Part shown: positions 7,347 to 15,161 of the stretch, in pieces
Numbering within the stretch: position 1 is the stretch's first letter
Layout of the letters: every line of letters begins with the position of its first letter
NCBI GenBank assembly: GCA_046289925.1
Contig: JBKBUN010000002.1
Span: 1-53,432, forward strand
DNA length: 53,432 bases
Direction of reading: 5' to 3'
Origin: Acidovorax_G sp046289925
Lineage (GTDB): Bacteria > Pseudomonadota > Gammaproteobacteria > Burkholderiales > Burkholderiaceae_C
Translations under genes and position numbers: made by a program
The notes under the pieces: generated by a model
The model's database searches: none
What the model was told of the DNA's origin: nothing
Seen by the model: the letters and a program-made list of their open reading frames with translations, nothing else

Positions 7347-7746
7347 CGATGACCACTTCACCATCTTCCTTGATGAAGGGGCCTTGCTGTGGAGAGGGCA
7401 GGATGTCGAGCACCACCTCAGAGGGGCGGCACAGGCGCACCCCGAGCGGCGTGATCACGAAGGGGCGGTTGAGCAGGATGGGGTGCTGCCCAATGAAGGC
7501 CAGCAGTTCTTCATCGGTCCACTTGGGGTTGCCCAGGTCCAGCTCGGCGAAGGGTGTGCCTTTCTCGCGGAGGACTTGGCGCACGGTAGCGCCCGTGGCG
7601 CGCAGCCAGACCTGGATTTGCTGTGTGCTGGGCGGGTTCTTGAGGTACTCGATGACCGTGGGTTCCACACCACTGTTGCGGATCATGGCCAGCACGTTGC
7701 GCGAGGTGCCGCAGTCGGGGTTGTGATAGATCGTGATATCAGGCAT
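7324..7746 (-). CDS. arsC: Glutaredoxin-dependent arsenate reductase
   Basis: A 140-residue Spx/ArsC-fold enzyme that reduces arsenate to arsenite using glutathione and glutaredoxin. The active-site loop HNPDCGTSR contains the catalytic Cys12. The arginines that bind arsenate are visible, including those in NRPFVITPLGVRLCRP. It is 15 bp downstream of the ACR3 gene and its end overlaps arsH. It is the second arsenate reductase of this operon, of a fold unrelated to the one at 8846. Confidence 0.95.
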   Translation of the reverse strand: MPDITIYHNPDCGTSRNVLAMIRNSGVEPTVIEYLKNPPSTQQIQVWLRATGATVRQVLREKGTPFAELDLGNPKWTDEELLAFIGQHPILLNRPFVITPLGVRLCRPSEVVLDILPSPQQGPFIKEDGEVVIDAEGRCV

Positions 7747-7761
7747 GGGTGCGCTGCGGGT

Positions 7762-8775
7762 TCAGGGGGTTCGGGGTTTCCAGGCGTTGACGATGGCCAC
7801 CAGCGAGAGCATCACCGGCACCTCCACCAGCACACCGACCACAGTGGCCAGTGCAGCGCCGGAGTTCAGGCCAAACAGCGAGATCGCCACGGCCACGGCC
7901 AGCTCGAAAAAGTTGGAGGTGCCGATCAGGCAAGCCGGACCAGCGATGTCGTGCGGTAGCCTGAGCAGGCGTGCACCCCACCAGCCGATGAAGAAGATGC
8001 CGTAGGTCTGCAGAATCAGCGGGATCGCGATCATGCCGATGATCAGTGGCTGATCGACAATGGTGCGGGCCTGGAAGCCGAACAGCAGCACCACGGTGGC
8101 GAGCAGGCCCACCACCGACCAGGGTTTGAGCTTCGCGACGAAGTCGCTCACGGCCGTGGGTGAGCGCGTAGCGAGCATCTGCCGGGTGGCCATGCCCGCC
8201 AGCAATGGCAACACTACATACAGCACGGTCGACAGCAGCAGCGTCGCCCAGGGCACGGTCACGTCTGTCACACACAGCAAGAAGGCGGCGATGGGTGCGA
8301 AGGCCACGACCATGATGAGGTCGTTCACCGACACCTGCACCAGGGTGTAATTGGCATCGCCTTTGACCAGCTGGCTCCAGACAAACACCATCGCGGTGCA
8401 AGGCGCTACGCCCAGCAGGATCATGCCGGCGATGTATTCACTGGCCGATTGCGGATCAACCCAGCCTGCGAATACGTACTGGAAGAACAGCACGCCCAGC
8501 GCAGCCATGGTGAAGGGCTTGATCAGCCAGTTGACCACCAGCGTGAGCAGCAGGCCTTGGGGTTTTTTGCCTACGTCTTTCACCGCATGCCAGTCGATCT
8601 GGATCATCATCGGATAAATCATCACCCAGATGAACACGGCCACCACCAGGTTGACATGCGCGATCTCCATCGCTGCCACGGCCTGGAAAACCCCCGGCAC
8701 CAACAAGCCCAGCCCCACGCCGGCCAGGATCCCCAGTCCCACCCATACGGTCAGGAAACGCTCAAACACACCCAT
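7762..8775 (-). CDS. Arsenite efflux pump, ACR3 family
   Basis: A 337-residue carrier with ten predicted membrane helices, the usual size for bacterial ACR3. It extrudes As(III). The essential Cys is Cys126 in LGVAPCTAMVFVWS, and the conserved Glu is in the penultimate helix (VVGVLVEVPVML). Other family segments are IYPMMIQIDW and GTSNFFELAVAVAISLFGLNSGAALATVVG. It sits between the two arsenate reductase genes, so arsenite formed by either can be expelled. Gene symbols acr3 or arsB are both used. Confidence 0.95.
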   Translation of the reverse strand: MGVFERFLTVWVGLGILAGVGLGLLVPGVFQAVAAMEIAHVNLVVAVFIWVMIYPMMIQIDWHAVKDVGKKPQGLLLTLVVNWLIKPFTMAALGVLFFQYVFAGWVDPQSASEYIAGMILLGVAPCTAMVFVWSQLVKGDANYTLVQVSVNDLIMVVAFAPIAAFLLCVTDVTVPWATLLLSTVLYVVLPLLAGMATRQMLATRSPTAVSDFVAKLKPWSVVGLLATVVLLFGFQARTIVDQPLIIGMIAIPLILQTYGIFFIGWWGARLLRLPHDIAGPACLIGTSNFFELAVAVAISLFGLNSGAALATVVGVLVEVPVMLSLVAIVNAWKPRTP

Positions 8776-8845
8776 CGATCACACCTCAACAATGAAAAAC
8801 GCCCGCTTGCTCAGACGACCGGGCCGCAGTCTTCGAATGAACCTT

Positions 8846-9340
8846 TCAGGCCTTCTGACGGCCGATGTCCATCAGCTCTTTCTGCAGGGCCAGGCGATCG
8901 AGCTTTTCGAATGGCAGGTTCACCATCAGCGCGATGCGGCGGCTGAGGATCATGAAGGCGTCTGCAAAGGCCTTCCTGGCGGCATCGTCGTCGCCCTTGA
9001 TCTCGGCGGGATCGGGCACACCCCAATGTGCAGAGATCGGCTGACCGGGCCAGACCGGACATACCTCGCCGGCGGCCTTGTCGCAAACCGTGATCACGAA
9101 GTTCATGTGCGGCGCATCGGCCTGCGCGAACTCGCTCCAGTTCTTGCTGCGCAGGTTCTCGGTTTTGTAGTGGTTGCGCTGCAGCAGCTCGATGGCATGG
9201 GGGTTGACCTGGCCAGCCGGGTGGCTGCCGGCGCTGAAGGCGCGGAAACGGCCAGCACCGAGGTGGTTCAAGATGGATTCGGCCATGATGCTCCGGGCCG
9301 AGTTGCCGGTGCACAGGAAGAGCACGTTGTAGACGGACAT
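8846..9340 (-). CDS. arsC: Arsenate reductase, low-molecular-weight phosphatase type
   Basis: A 164-residue LMW protein-tyrosine-phosphatase-fold reductase. The P-loop is C10-TGNSARS. Additional cysteines, Cys86 and Cys94 (TVCDKAAGEVCPVWPG), sit where the thioredoxin-coupled enzymes keep their redox relay (Cys10/82/89 in the S. aureus enzyme). A phosphatase-type acid is in GVPDPAEIKG. It is 10 bp downstream of the ATP-grasp-like gene and 70 bp upstream of ACR3. Confidence 0.93.
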   Translation of the reverse strand: MSVYNVLFLCTGNSARSIMAESILNHLGAGRFRAFSAGSHPAGQVNPHAIELLQRNHYKTENLRSKNWSEFAQADAPHMNFVITVCDKAAGEVCPVWPGQPISAHWGVPDPAEIKGDDDAARKAFADAFMILSRRIALMVNLPFEKLDRLALQKELMDIGRQKA

Positions 9341-9350
9341 GGTGAGCCTT

Positions 9351-10652
9351 TCAGCGGTGAGTGAGGATGGGCGCGGTGTGGACTGGCAGCACCACCACCG
9401 GCGAGAAGCCGCCGCCTTCGGTGCGGAAGTTGGTGGTCTGGCCGGCCCAGGTGCGGGCGGCCAGCAGCTGCACCTGGCCGCGGTAGGTGTAGGCGCGCAG
9501 GTCCAGCTTGAGCCGAACCGTCTGCCCGTCCACCGACACCAGCCGCTCGCTGGGCGGCACGGTGGTCTGGGCCACGTAGTCGCCTGCCAGGATGTCGTCC
9601 CACACGCGCCGGGTGAGCTTGTCGCCTCGGTAGGCGGCGCGGGCGCCGAAGCCGGCGGCGGGTTTGAAGAACAGCTGGCGCCGCTGCGCCCAGAGGGCGT
9701 CGGCGCGTTCAGCCGTGACGCGCTGCGTGGCGGGCACGATCCGGCGCAGCAGGGCGCGGTCTGCGTCGTTCACGCCCCAGCCTTCAAGCAGCGCGGAGTC
9801 GGACAGGGTGATGAGGTTGCGCTTGTCGGCGTACAGCGCGTGGGTGCGCGGGTGCGGCGTGACCACCGCAGCGCCGGCCAGGTAGGCCTGCTGCAGCGCC
9901 TCATGCCCTTCACCCTGCAGGTAGAAGTCGGTCAGACGGTTGTAGACCAGGTCCACCGGCATGCCGGCGGGCACGGCGGGGTGCCAGAGCGCGCCATCGC
10001 GCCATTGCAGTTCGCGCGGATCGGCCACCACGGCGATGAGGCCGTGCGCGGCGAACAGGGCGCGCGCCATCTGGAACTCGGGCGCCAGGTACTGATCCTC
10101 GGGCGCGTCGTCCACGATCAGGATGTTGCGCAACGGGGCGTCGCCGCGCTGCGACCGCCATTCGGCGCGGAACATGGCGACGAAGACCTCGTCCAGTTGC
10201 CGCAGGGTGTCCTGCGGGTCGAACACCTGCTGGAAGGGCTCGCAGCAGGCGCGGTGCGCGCGCGCCAGGGCGGCATTGAGCAGGGCGCCGCCGGCGTTGC
10301 TGTTGATTTCGATCAGGCGCGGCCCGTCATCGGCCAGGTGGAAGTCGTAGCCCATGAAGACGCCGGCCGGGCCGTGGTCCAGTCGGGCGATCTGCGGCGC
10401 GCGTGACAGCGCCTGCTGCTGCCAGGCGGGCAGGGCGATCACGCGCTCCAGCGCAGCCACCGCGTCGGCGATCTGCGCCATCACGCCCGGATCGAGGAAC
10501 ACCACCGTGCGAGAGAACAGGTGCGGGTGGCTCTGCGCCAGGCGTGCGGTCAGGCCGGCCAGCGCGGGTTCGGTCTCCAACTGCTCCCTCAGGCGGGGCG
10601 TGTCCAGCGTCTGGCAGGCGCAGCCGAGATTGAGTGCTTCGGCAAGGTTCAC
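9351..10652 (-). CDS. ATP-grasp-like protein of unknown function within the ars operon
   Basis: A 433-residue cytosolic protein. I do not recognise a named family with certainty, but it looks like an ATP-grasp (possibly circularly permuted) ligase. RLIEINSNAGGALLN (112-126) resembles a Mg/ATP acidic site, FFKPAAGFGARAAYRG (328-343) resembles the Gly-rich ATP lid, and DLRAYTYRGQVQLLAARTW (384-402) followed by TEGGGFSPV (411-419) resembles the C-terminal nucleotide site. The N-terminus has CAC at 11-13. The GTG start at 10652 overlaps the arsR stop (GTGA), so translation is coupled to the arsenic sensor; an ATG at 10715 would sit entirely inside arsR. Context points to a role in arsenic metabolism, perhaps ligation of a small thiol, peptide or arsenical; that is inference. 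Confidence 0.7.
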   Translation of the reverse strand: MNLAEALNLGCACQTLDTPRLREQLETEPALAGLTARLAQSHPHLFSRTVVFLDPGVMAQIADAVAALERVIALPAWQQQALSRAPQIARLDHGPAGVFMGYDFHLADDGPRLIEINSNAGGALLNAALARAHRACCEPFQQVFDPQDTLRQLDEVFVAMFRAEWRSQRGDAPLRNILIVDDAPEDQYLAPEFQMARALFAAHGLIAVVADPRELQWRDGALWHPAVPAGMPVDLVYNRLTDFYLQGEGHEALQQAYLAGAAVVTPHPRTHALYADKRNLITLSDSALLEGWGVNDADRALLRRIVPATQRVTAERADALWAQRRQLFFKPAAGFGARAAYRGDKLTRRVWDDILAGDYVAQTTVPPSERLVSVDGQTVRLKLDLRAYTYRGQVQLLAARTWAGQTTNFRTEGGGFSPVVVLPVHTAPILTHR

Positions 10653-10984
10653 GGCTGTTCTCCGCAATCGGTACAGACCGAGGGGGCCACGGCACAGGGT
10701 TGGCCTGCGCAGCAATGCTCGGTCAGGTAGCCGAGCAGGGCGTTCATGCGGTCGAAGTGGGCGCGGTAGATCAGGTTGCGGCCGTCGCGCTCGACGTCGA
10801 TCAGGCCCGAATGGCTCAGCTCTTTCAGGTGAAAAGACAGCGCGGTCGAAGACGCCCCCAGCTCTTCCGACATGTGACCCGGGGTCAATCCTTCCGGGCC
10901 AGCCACCACCAGCAGACGGAAGATGCGCAAGCGTGTTTCCTGGGCCAGTGCGCCCAGTGCCTTGACGACTTCAACTTCTTCCAT
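10649..10984 (-). CDS. arsR: Arsenic-responsive ArsR-family repressor
   Basis: A 111-residue winged-helix repressor (MSEELGASSTALSFHLKEL is the recognition region, about residues 38-56). The metal site is C-terminal: Cys91, Cys92 and Cys97 (HCCAGQPC), with two more, Cys104 and Cys107 (VCTDC). This resembles the C-terminal-site ArsR proteins (Acidithiobacillus type, Cys95/96/102) rather than the E. coli type with Cys in the DNA-binding helix. It is third in the operon, 9 bp after arsJ, and should autoregulate the whole unit. Confidence 0.93.
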   Translation of the reverse strand: MEEVEVVKALGALAQETRLRIFRLLVVAGPEGLTPGHMSEELGASSTALSFHLKELSHSGLIDVERDGRNLIYRAHFDRMNALLGYLTEHCCAGQPCAVAPSVCTDCGEQP

Positions 10985-10993
10985 GGTGTTTCC

Positions 10994-12241
10994 TCAATGG
11001 GTTTGTGGACTGGGCAAAGCCAGCTTGGTCGGCAGCGCCAGCGTCAGCAGCCAGCAGGTGAACAGCATCAGCGCCGATCCGATCAAGGCATAGAGCAGGC
11101 CGCCCCACTGATAGAGCAGGCCCGACATGAGCGTGCCGAAGAAGCGCCCCAGGGCGTTGGCGGCGTAGTAGAAGCCCACGTCTTCAGCCGCTTTCTCGCT
11201 GCCGGCGTAGGCCAGGATCAGGTAGGAATGCACCGAGGAATTGACGGCGAAGGCGAAGCCGAACAGGCCTAGGCCGCCGACCACCCACCACTGCAGGTTC
11301 GGGACCTGAAGCCACACCGCAGCAGCAATGCCCACGGGAATCAGCGCCAGCGCCAGCGACCACCCGCGCGCTGCCGGCACCTCGCTGCTCAGCCCGTCCG
11401 GGCTGCGCTTGACCAGGTTCGGCGCCAGGGCCTGCACCAAGCCATAGCCGATGGTCCAGGACGCGAGGAAGCCGCCGACCATGGTGAAGTTCCAGCCCTG
11501 CGAATACAGGAACACCGGCACGCCAACCACAAACCACACGTCGCGCGCGCCGAACAGCGTCACCCGCGCGGCGGCCAGGCCGTTGATGCCCGCATTCTTG
11601 GCGAACAATTCCTTGGCCGATTTCGAGGCCTTGGCCTTGCCCATCATGGGCGGGACCGACAGCACCACGCCGGCCAGCACCAGCACCAGCGAGCCGGCCA
11701 TGGCCCAGAGCGAGTGCTGGAAGCCCAGCGCCTGCAGCAACACGCCACCCAGGAAGAAGCCGAAGCCCTTCATGGCGTTCTTGCTGCCGGTGAACCAGGC
11801 CACCCACTTGAAGAGCTGGTTGTTGCCGCCGTCTTCGGCCTTGGCCTGTGCCTGCGTGACCTTGATGGCCGACTTGCTGGCGGTCTTGGTCAGGTCCTTG
11901 GCCACGCCGCAGATGCCTTGCGACAGCACCACCCAGGCCACCGACATCGCGGCCGTCCAGGCCGGGTTGAGCAGCGAGAGCAGGATAAAGCCGGTGATCT
12001 GCGTCGCCAGGCCCACGGTCAGCATGCGCTGGATGCCGTAGCGCGTGGCCAGCCAGCCGCCGATCAGGTTGGCCAGCACGCCCGCCGCTTCGTACAGCAG
12101 GAACAGAAAGGCCAGCGTGAACGGTGAATAGCCGAGCTTGTAGAAGTGCAGCAGCACCAGCATGCGCAGCGCGCCGTCGGTGAGCGTGAAGCCCCAGTAG
12201 GCGGCCGTGACGATGGCGTAGTTGCGGGTCGCGGTGTTCAT
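10994..12241 (-). CDS. arsJ: ArsJ, 1-arseno-3-phosphoglycerate exporter (MFS)
   Basis: A 415-residue major-facilitator protein with about 11-12 membrane helices and the family-specific segments LTDGALRMLVLLHFYKLGYS, GVAKDLTKTASKSAIK and GFYYAANALGRFFGTL. In characterised systems the paired GAPDH makes 1-arseno-3-phosphoglycerate from arsenate and ArsJ expels it. This gives arsenate resistance without reduction. The partner dehydrogenase is immediately upstream (10 bp). Confidence 0.95.
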   Translation of the reverse strand: MNTATRNYAIVTAAYWGFTLTDGALRMLVLLHFYKLGYSPFTLAFLFLLYEAAGVLANLIGGWLATRYGIQRMLTVGLATQITGFILLSLLNPAWTAAMSVAWVVLSQGICGVAKDLTKTASKSAIKVTQAQAKAEDGGNNQLFKWVAWFTGSKNAMKGFGFFLGGVLLQALGFQHSLWAMAGSLVLVLAGVVLSVPPMMGKAKASKSAKELFAKNAGINGLAAARVTLFGARDVWFVVGVPVFLYSQGWNFTMVGGFLASWTIGYGLVQALAPNLVKRSPDGLSSEVPAARGWSLALALIPVGIAAAVWLQVPNLQWWVVGGLGLFGFAFAVNSSVHSYLILAYAGSEKAAEDVGFYYAANALGRFFGTLMSGLLYQWGGLLYALIGSALMLFTCWLLTLALPTKLALPSPQTH

Positions 12242-12251
12242 CGGGGCGCGT

Positions 12252-13295
12252 TCAGATGCCGACGACTTCCAGATGGCAGGCCAGGTCCACCATGCGGGTG
12301 GCGTAGCCCATCTCGTTGTCGTACCAGGCGTAAACCTTGAGCAGCGTGCCGTCTGTCACCATAGTAGACAGGCCGTCGACGATGGAGCTACGGGTGTCGC
12401 GGGCGTAATCGGCGCTCACCAGTGGGCGGCTCTCGTAGCCCAGGATGCCGGCCAGCGGGCCCTTGGCCGCGGCTTCGAACAGGGCGTTCACTTCCTCGGC
12501 CGTGGTCGCGCGGTTCAGTTCGAACACGCAGTCGGTCAACGACGCGTTGAGCGCCGGCACGCGCACCGCATGGCCGTTGAGCTTGCCCTTGAGTTCGGGG
12601 TAAATCAGCGCGATGGCGGTGGCGCTGCCGGTGGTCGTGGGCGCCATGTTGACCATGGCGCTGCGGGCGCGGCGCAGGTCTTTGTGTGGCGCGTCCACCA
12701 CCAGGTTGGTGTTGGTGGGGTTGTGCAGCGTGGTGATCTGGCCGTGCTTGATGCCGATGGCTTCGTGCACCACCTTCACGACCGGGGCCAGGCAGTTGGT
12801 GGTGCAGCTGGCGGCGGTGACGATGCGGTCGCGCGCCGGGTTGTACAGGTGTTCGTTGACGCCGACCACGATGTTCAGCACATCGCCCACCTTGACGGGT
12901 GCTGCCACGATCACGCGCTTGGCACCGCGGTCCAGGTGGCCCTGCAGTGTTTCGGGGGTGAGGAACTTGCCGGTGCATTCGAGCACCAGGTCCACGCCCA
13001 GGTCGCCCCAGGGGATCTCGGCCGCGGTGGCGTGTTCGCTGAACGAGAGGCGCCGGTCGTTGATGCAGATCGCGTCGCTGCCAACGGCTTCGATGTCGGC
13101 GCGCCACTTGCCCTGCACCGTGTCAAAGGCCAGCAGGTGGGCGGTGGCGGCGGCGCCGCCCTTGATCTCGTTGAGGTGCACCACCTCCAGGCGGTTGCCG
13201 CTGCGGGGGTCGATGGCTTCGCGTTCGATGGCGCCGAAGGCCGCGCGCAGGGCAAGGCGCCCCATGCGGCCCATGCCGTTGATGCCGACTTTCAT
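12252..13295 (-). CDS. ArsJ-associated glyceraldehyde-3-phosphate dehydrogenase
   Basis: A 347-residue GAPDH-fold enzyme. The NAD-binding motif is GINGMGRMGR (4-13) and the catalytic Cys164 lies in AASCTTNCLAP, with a C-terminal catalytic domain (TTGSATAIALIYPELKGKLN). Beside arsJ its role is to use arsenate in place of phosphate, giving 1-arseno-3-phosphoglycerate. It is the first gene of the ars operon, and the operator-like inverted repeat lies 28 bp upstream of its ATG. Confidence 0.94.
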   Translation of the reverse strand: MKVGINGMGRMGRLALRAAFGAIEREAIDPRSGNRLEVVHLNEIKGGAAATAHLLAFDTVQGKWRADIEAVGSDAICINDRRLSFSEHATAAEIPWGDLGVDLVLECTGKFLTPETLQGHLDRGAKRVIVAAPVKVGDVLNIVVGVNEHLYNPARDRIVTAASCTTNCLAPVVKVVHEAIGIKHGQITTLHNPTNTNLVVDAPHKDLRRARSAMVNMAPTTTGSATAIALIYPELKGKLNGHAVRVPALNASLTDCVFELNRATTAEEVNALFEAAAKGPLAGILGYESRPLVSADYARDTRSSIVDGLSTMVTDGTLLKVYAWYDNEMGYATRMVDLACHLEVVGI

Positions 13296-13322
13296 GTGTG
13301 AGGAACCTCTAAATTTTCAAAC

Positions 13323-13340
13323 ATTCAATGAATATTGAAT
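13323..13340 (-). promoter_or_regulatory. Candidate ArsR operator
   Basis: A perfect inverted repeat, ATTCAAT-GAAT-ATTGAAT (plus-strand reading), in an AT-rich island 28-45 bp upstream of the first ars gene. ArsR/SmtB repressors bind AT-rich imperfect palindromes of this type. A TATTAT box on the minus strand (13344-13339) overlaps its upstream edge and could be the -10 element; no clear -35 is seen. Confidence 0.65.
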
Positions 13341-13663
13341 AATAGCGAAGTGCCGTGAAGGTTGCATGACATGAAGGTGCTTCAGTGCGGCTGCAAAATT
13401 ATCGTGTCGGGTGCGGGAGTCCAAGCCTGGGTCGATGGAAGCGGCTTTGGATGCCCTGGCCACTTCGCGCTGAACAGTCGCGTTGCCGACGTGCACGCCC
13501 ACATACGTCCGCGTCAGCCTAGAAACCGCAGTTGGATGCGCCCGCCAGTGCCGTGATCGGCGCGCCAGGCAAGGCGAGACGACGCGGCGCACTCCTGTGC
13601 GCAAGGAGGCACAACGCCGCATGGCGCGCCGAGCATGGTGCTGACGGGCGCATAGCGCTTTCA

Positions 13664-13750
13664 CCCAGAAGCTGAGCGCGCCCACAAGGCGCAAGTTCAA
13701 CGGACATCAGAACTTTTCAGTGTGAACAAGCGGTCCACTGCGGTTTCTAG
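13664..13750 (+). repeat. R1 dispersed direct repeat, copy B
   Basis: Second copy of the ~80-bp R1 repeat, from CCCAGAA to TTTCTAG. Similarity to copy C also covers a short upstream patch (GCTGACGGG, near 13640). It ends exactly at the left edge of the MITE-like element. Confidence 0.88.
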
Positions 13751-13911
13751 GAGTCTGTCGGACTTGGGGCGTCGAAAGCGAACATGAGCCCCAGCGAGGA
13801 CCGTTTTCGCCGTATTTGCAGCCCCATAGCGGGGCTATGGGACCCAAAGACGGTGAACAATGGACCGCTGCGGCCCATTTGCTGCCGACGATTCCCAAGT
13901 CCGACAGACTC
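13751..13911. mobile_element. MITE-like inverted-repeat element, copy 1 (161 bp)
   Basis: Terminal inverted repeats of 18 bp (GAGTCTGTCGGACTTGGG and its complement) enclose ~125 bp with no transposase. CTAG flanks both sides (13747-13750, 13912-13915), consistent with a 4-bp target duplication. R1-C, which reads TTTCTAGGTTC at the same point, looks like the unfilled site. Related copies are at 19849 and 53368. Confidence 0.82.
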
Positions 13912-13994
13912 CTAGGCACGCAGCGTTCGCATCTCGGGCGCAAAGCTGCGGGCTTTGCGTGAGCTTTTGCCGGGCTGTGCGCTTGGGACGAGTC

Positions 13995-15161
13995 TCACGC
14001 AGACTTTGTTGGCATGACATGTATCCAGTCGCAGTCCAACTGGACCTGAATGGTCTGACCTTCCTCTAGCTGCCTTCGATGTGGCCCTGAGCGGATCAAT
14101 CTGAACGATGCCCCAGAAACGGCGAGCAGGGCCGCTGTGGCAAGTGAAATCTCGCCGAGATCGTGCACCTCAGTGACTTTGGCATCAATGCCGACCATGC
14201 CTGCCCTGGCCGCACCTGGGTGACCGCCAATATCCGTGCCAATTTGCAGCCCGTCTCCCTGCACGACCCACGTCAGCATTTGTCCTGGAGAAAGTCGCCC
14301 CTTGTCCTTCACACGCAAGCGCAGCCCGGTTGAATCGCCTGCAGCAGACAACCACTCTAGCCAGCCTCGCTGTTCGGTCACATCGGTTTCGGTGAGTGCG
14401 CCTAACCAGCGGCCATGGAATCGGTTCTGCACGCCCATCAGGTCGGCCACCCGGGCATTGCGGGGCGAGCGATACACGTGCGCTGGTGGTCCCTGCTGCA
14501 ACACTGCACCTGCGTCCATCACCACCACGCTATCGGCCAGATGTCGTGCTTCGAGCAGATCGTGGGTGACCAGGACAATGGGGATGTGCAAGTCCCGCCG
14601 CAGTTCGGCCAGCAACTCGTACAGCCCTTGACGGCTCATCTGGTCTACAGCCGAGAAGGGTTCGTCCAGCAGCAACAGGCGAGGCTCCCGGGCCAAGGCT
14701 CGCGCCACCGCCACGCGTTGCTGCTGACCACCCGACAGCGCCGAGGGCTTGCGGCCTTGCTCTTCTGGGGACAAGCGCACGTGGGTCAACCAGTGCCGTG
14801 CGCGTTCTCTGCGTTCACGGGGGGGGAGGTGGAGCAGCGAGAGGCTGACATCATCCAAGGCCGAGAGGTGGGGCATGAGCGCGTAGTTCTGAAACACCAG
14901 TCCTACATGGCGTTGCTGGGGCGTGAGCTGGATCCCCGCATGCGTGTCGTTCCAGACCTCCCCCCCCACCTTGATGAAGGCGCTGGAGGGATTCATCAGA
15001 CCCGCCATGGTGCGCAGCATGGAGGTCTTTCCTGCGCCAGACGGCCCCACGATGGCCAACAGTTGCCCGGCAGCACACCTGAACTCCCCTTCCAGGGGCA
15101 TGGGGAGGCTTTGCGAAACCCGCACATGCAGCCCACCCGTATTGCTCGGGGGCGTACTCAT
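13995..15161 (-). CDS. modC: Molybdate ABC transporter ATP-binding protein
   Basis: A 388-residue ABC ATPase: Walker A GPSGAGKTS (about residues 38-46), Q-loop VFQNYAL, signature LSGGQQQRVAVARAL, Walker B LLLLDEP, and H-loop VTHD. The region after residue 230 continues into a C-terminal regulatory domain with MOP/TOBE-like strands (FRLIRSGPHRRQLEEGQTIQ), typical of ModC. It powers ModB. The start overlaps the modB stop by 4 bp (ATGA), giving the order modA-modB-modC. Confidence 0.93.
   Translation of the reverse strand: MSTPPSNTGGLHVRVSQSLPMPLEGEFRCAAGQLLAIVGPSGAGKTSMLRTMAGLMNPSSAFIKVGGEVWNDTHAGIQLTPQQRHVGLVFQNYALMPHLSALDDVSLSLLHLPPRERRERARHWLTHVRLSPEEQGRKPSALSGGQQQRVAVARALAREPRLLLLDEPFSAVDQMSRQGLYELLAELRRDLHIPIVLVTHDLLEARHLADSVVVMDAGAVLQQGPPAHVYRSPRNARVADLMGVQNRFHGRWLGALTETDVTEQRGWLEWLSAAGDSTGLRLRVKDKGRLSPGQMLTWVVQGDGLQIGTDIGGHPGAARAGMVGIDAKVTEVHDLGEISLATAALLAVSGASFRLIRSGPHRRQLEEGQTIQVQLDCDWIHVMPTKSA

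Larger units (their letters stand above)
13296..13994. other. Gene-free interval with ars operator, R1-B and MITE-like copy 1
   Basis: Contains the candidate ArsR site (13323-13340), about 320 bp of GC-rich sequence where I see no convincing gene, repeat R1-B, and the 161-bp inverted-repeat element. The 127-codon minus-strand frame across it runs through both the repeat and the operator and shows no family motifs. Confidence 0.7.

Noticed and set aside
13317..13700. 127-codon minus-strand open frame upstream of the ars operon
   Set aside because: It runs from within repeat R1-B through the ArsR-like operator, is Arg/Ala-rich as expected of random GC-rich sequence, and shows no motif.
34..13750. 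Composite transposon with R1 as an insertion sequence
   Set aside because: R1 is only ~80 bp with no transposase and no inverted ends; I report it as a repeat, not an IS.
13707..13943. Open frame across the first MITE-like element
   Set aside because: The translation is repeated in the second element and spans its inverted repeats; it reflects the repeat, not a gene.
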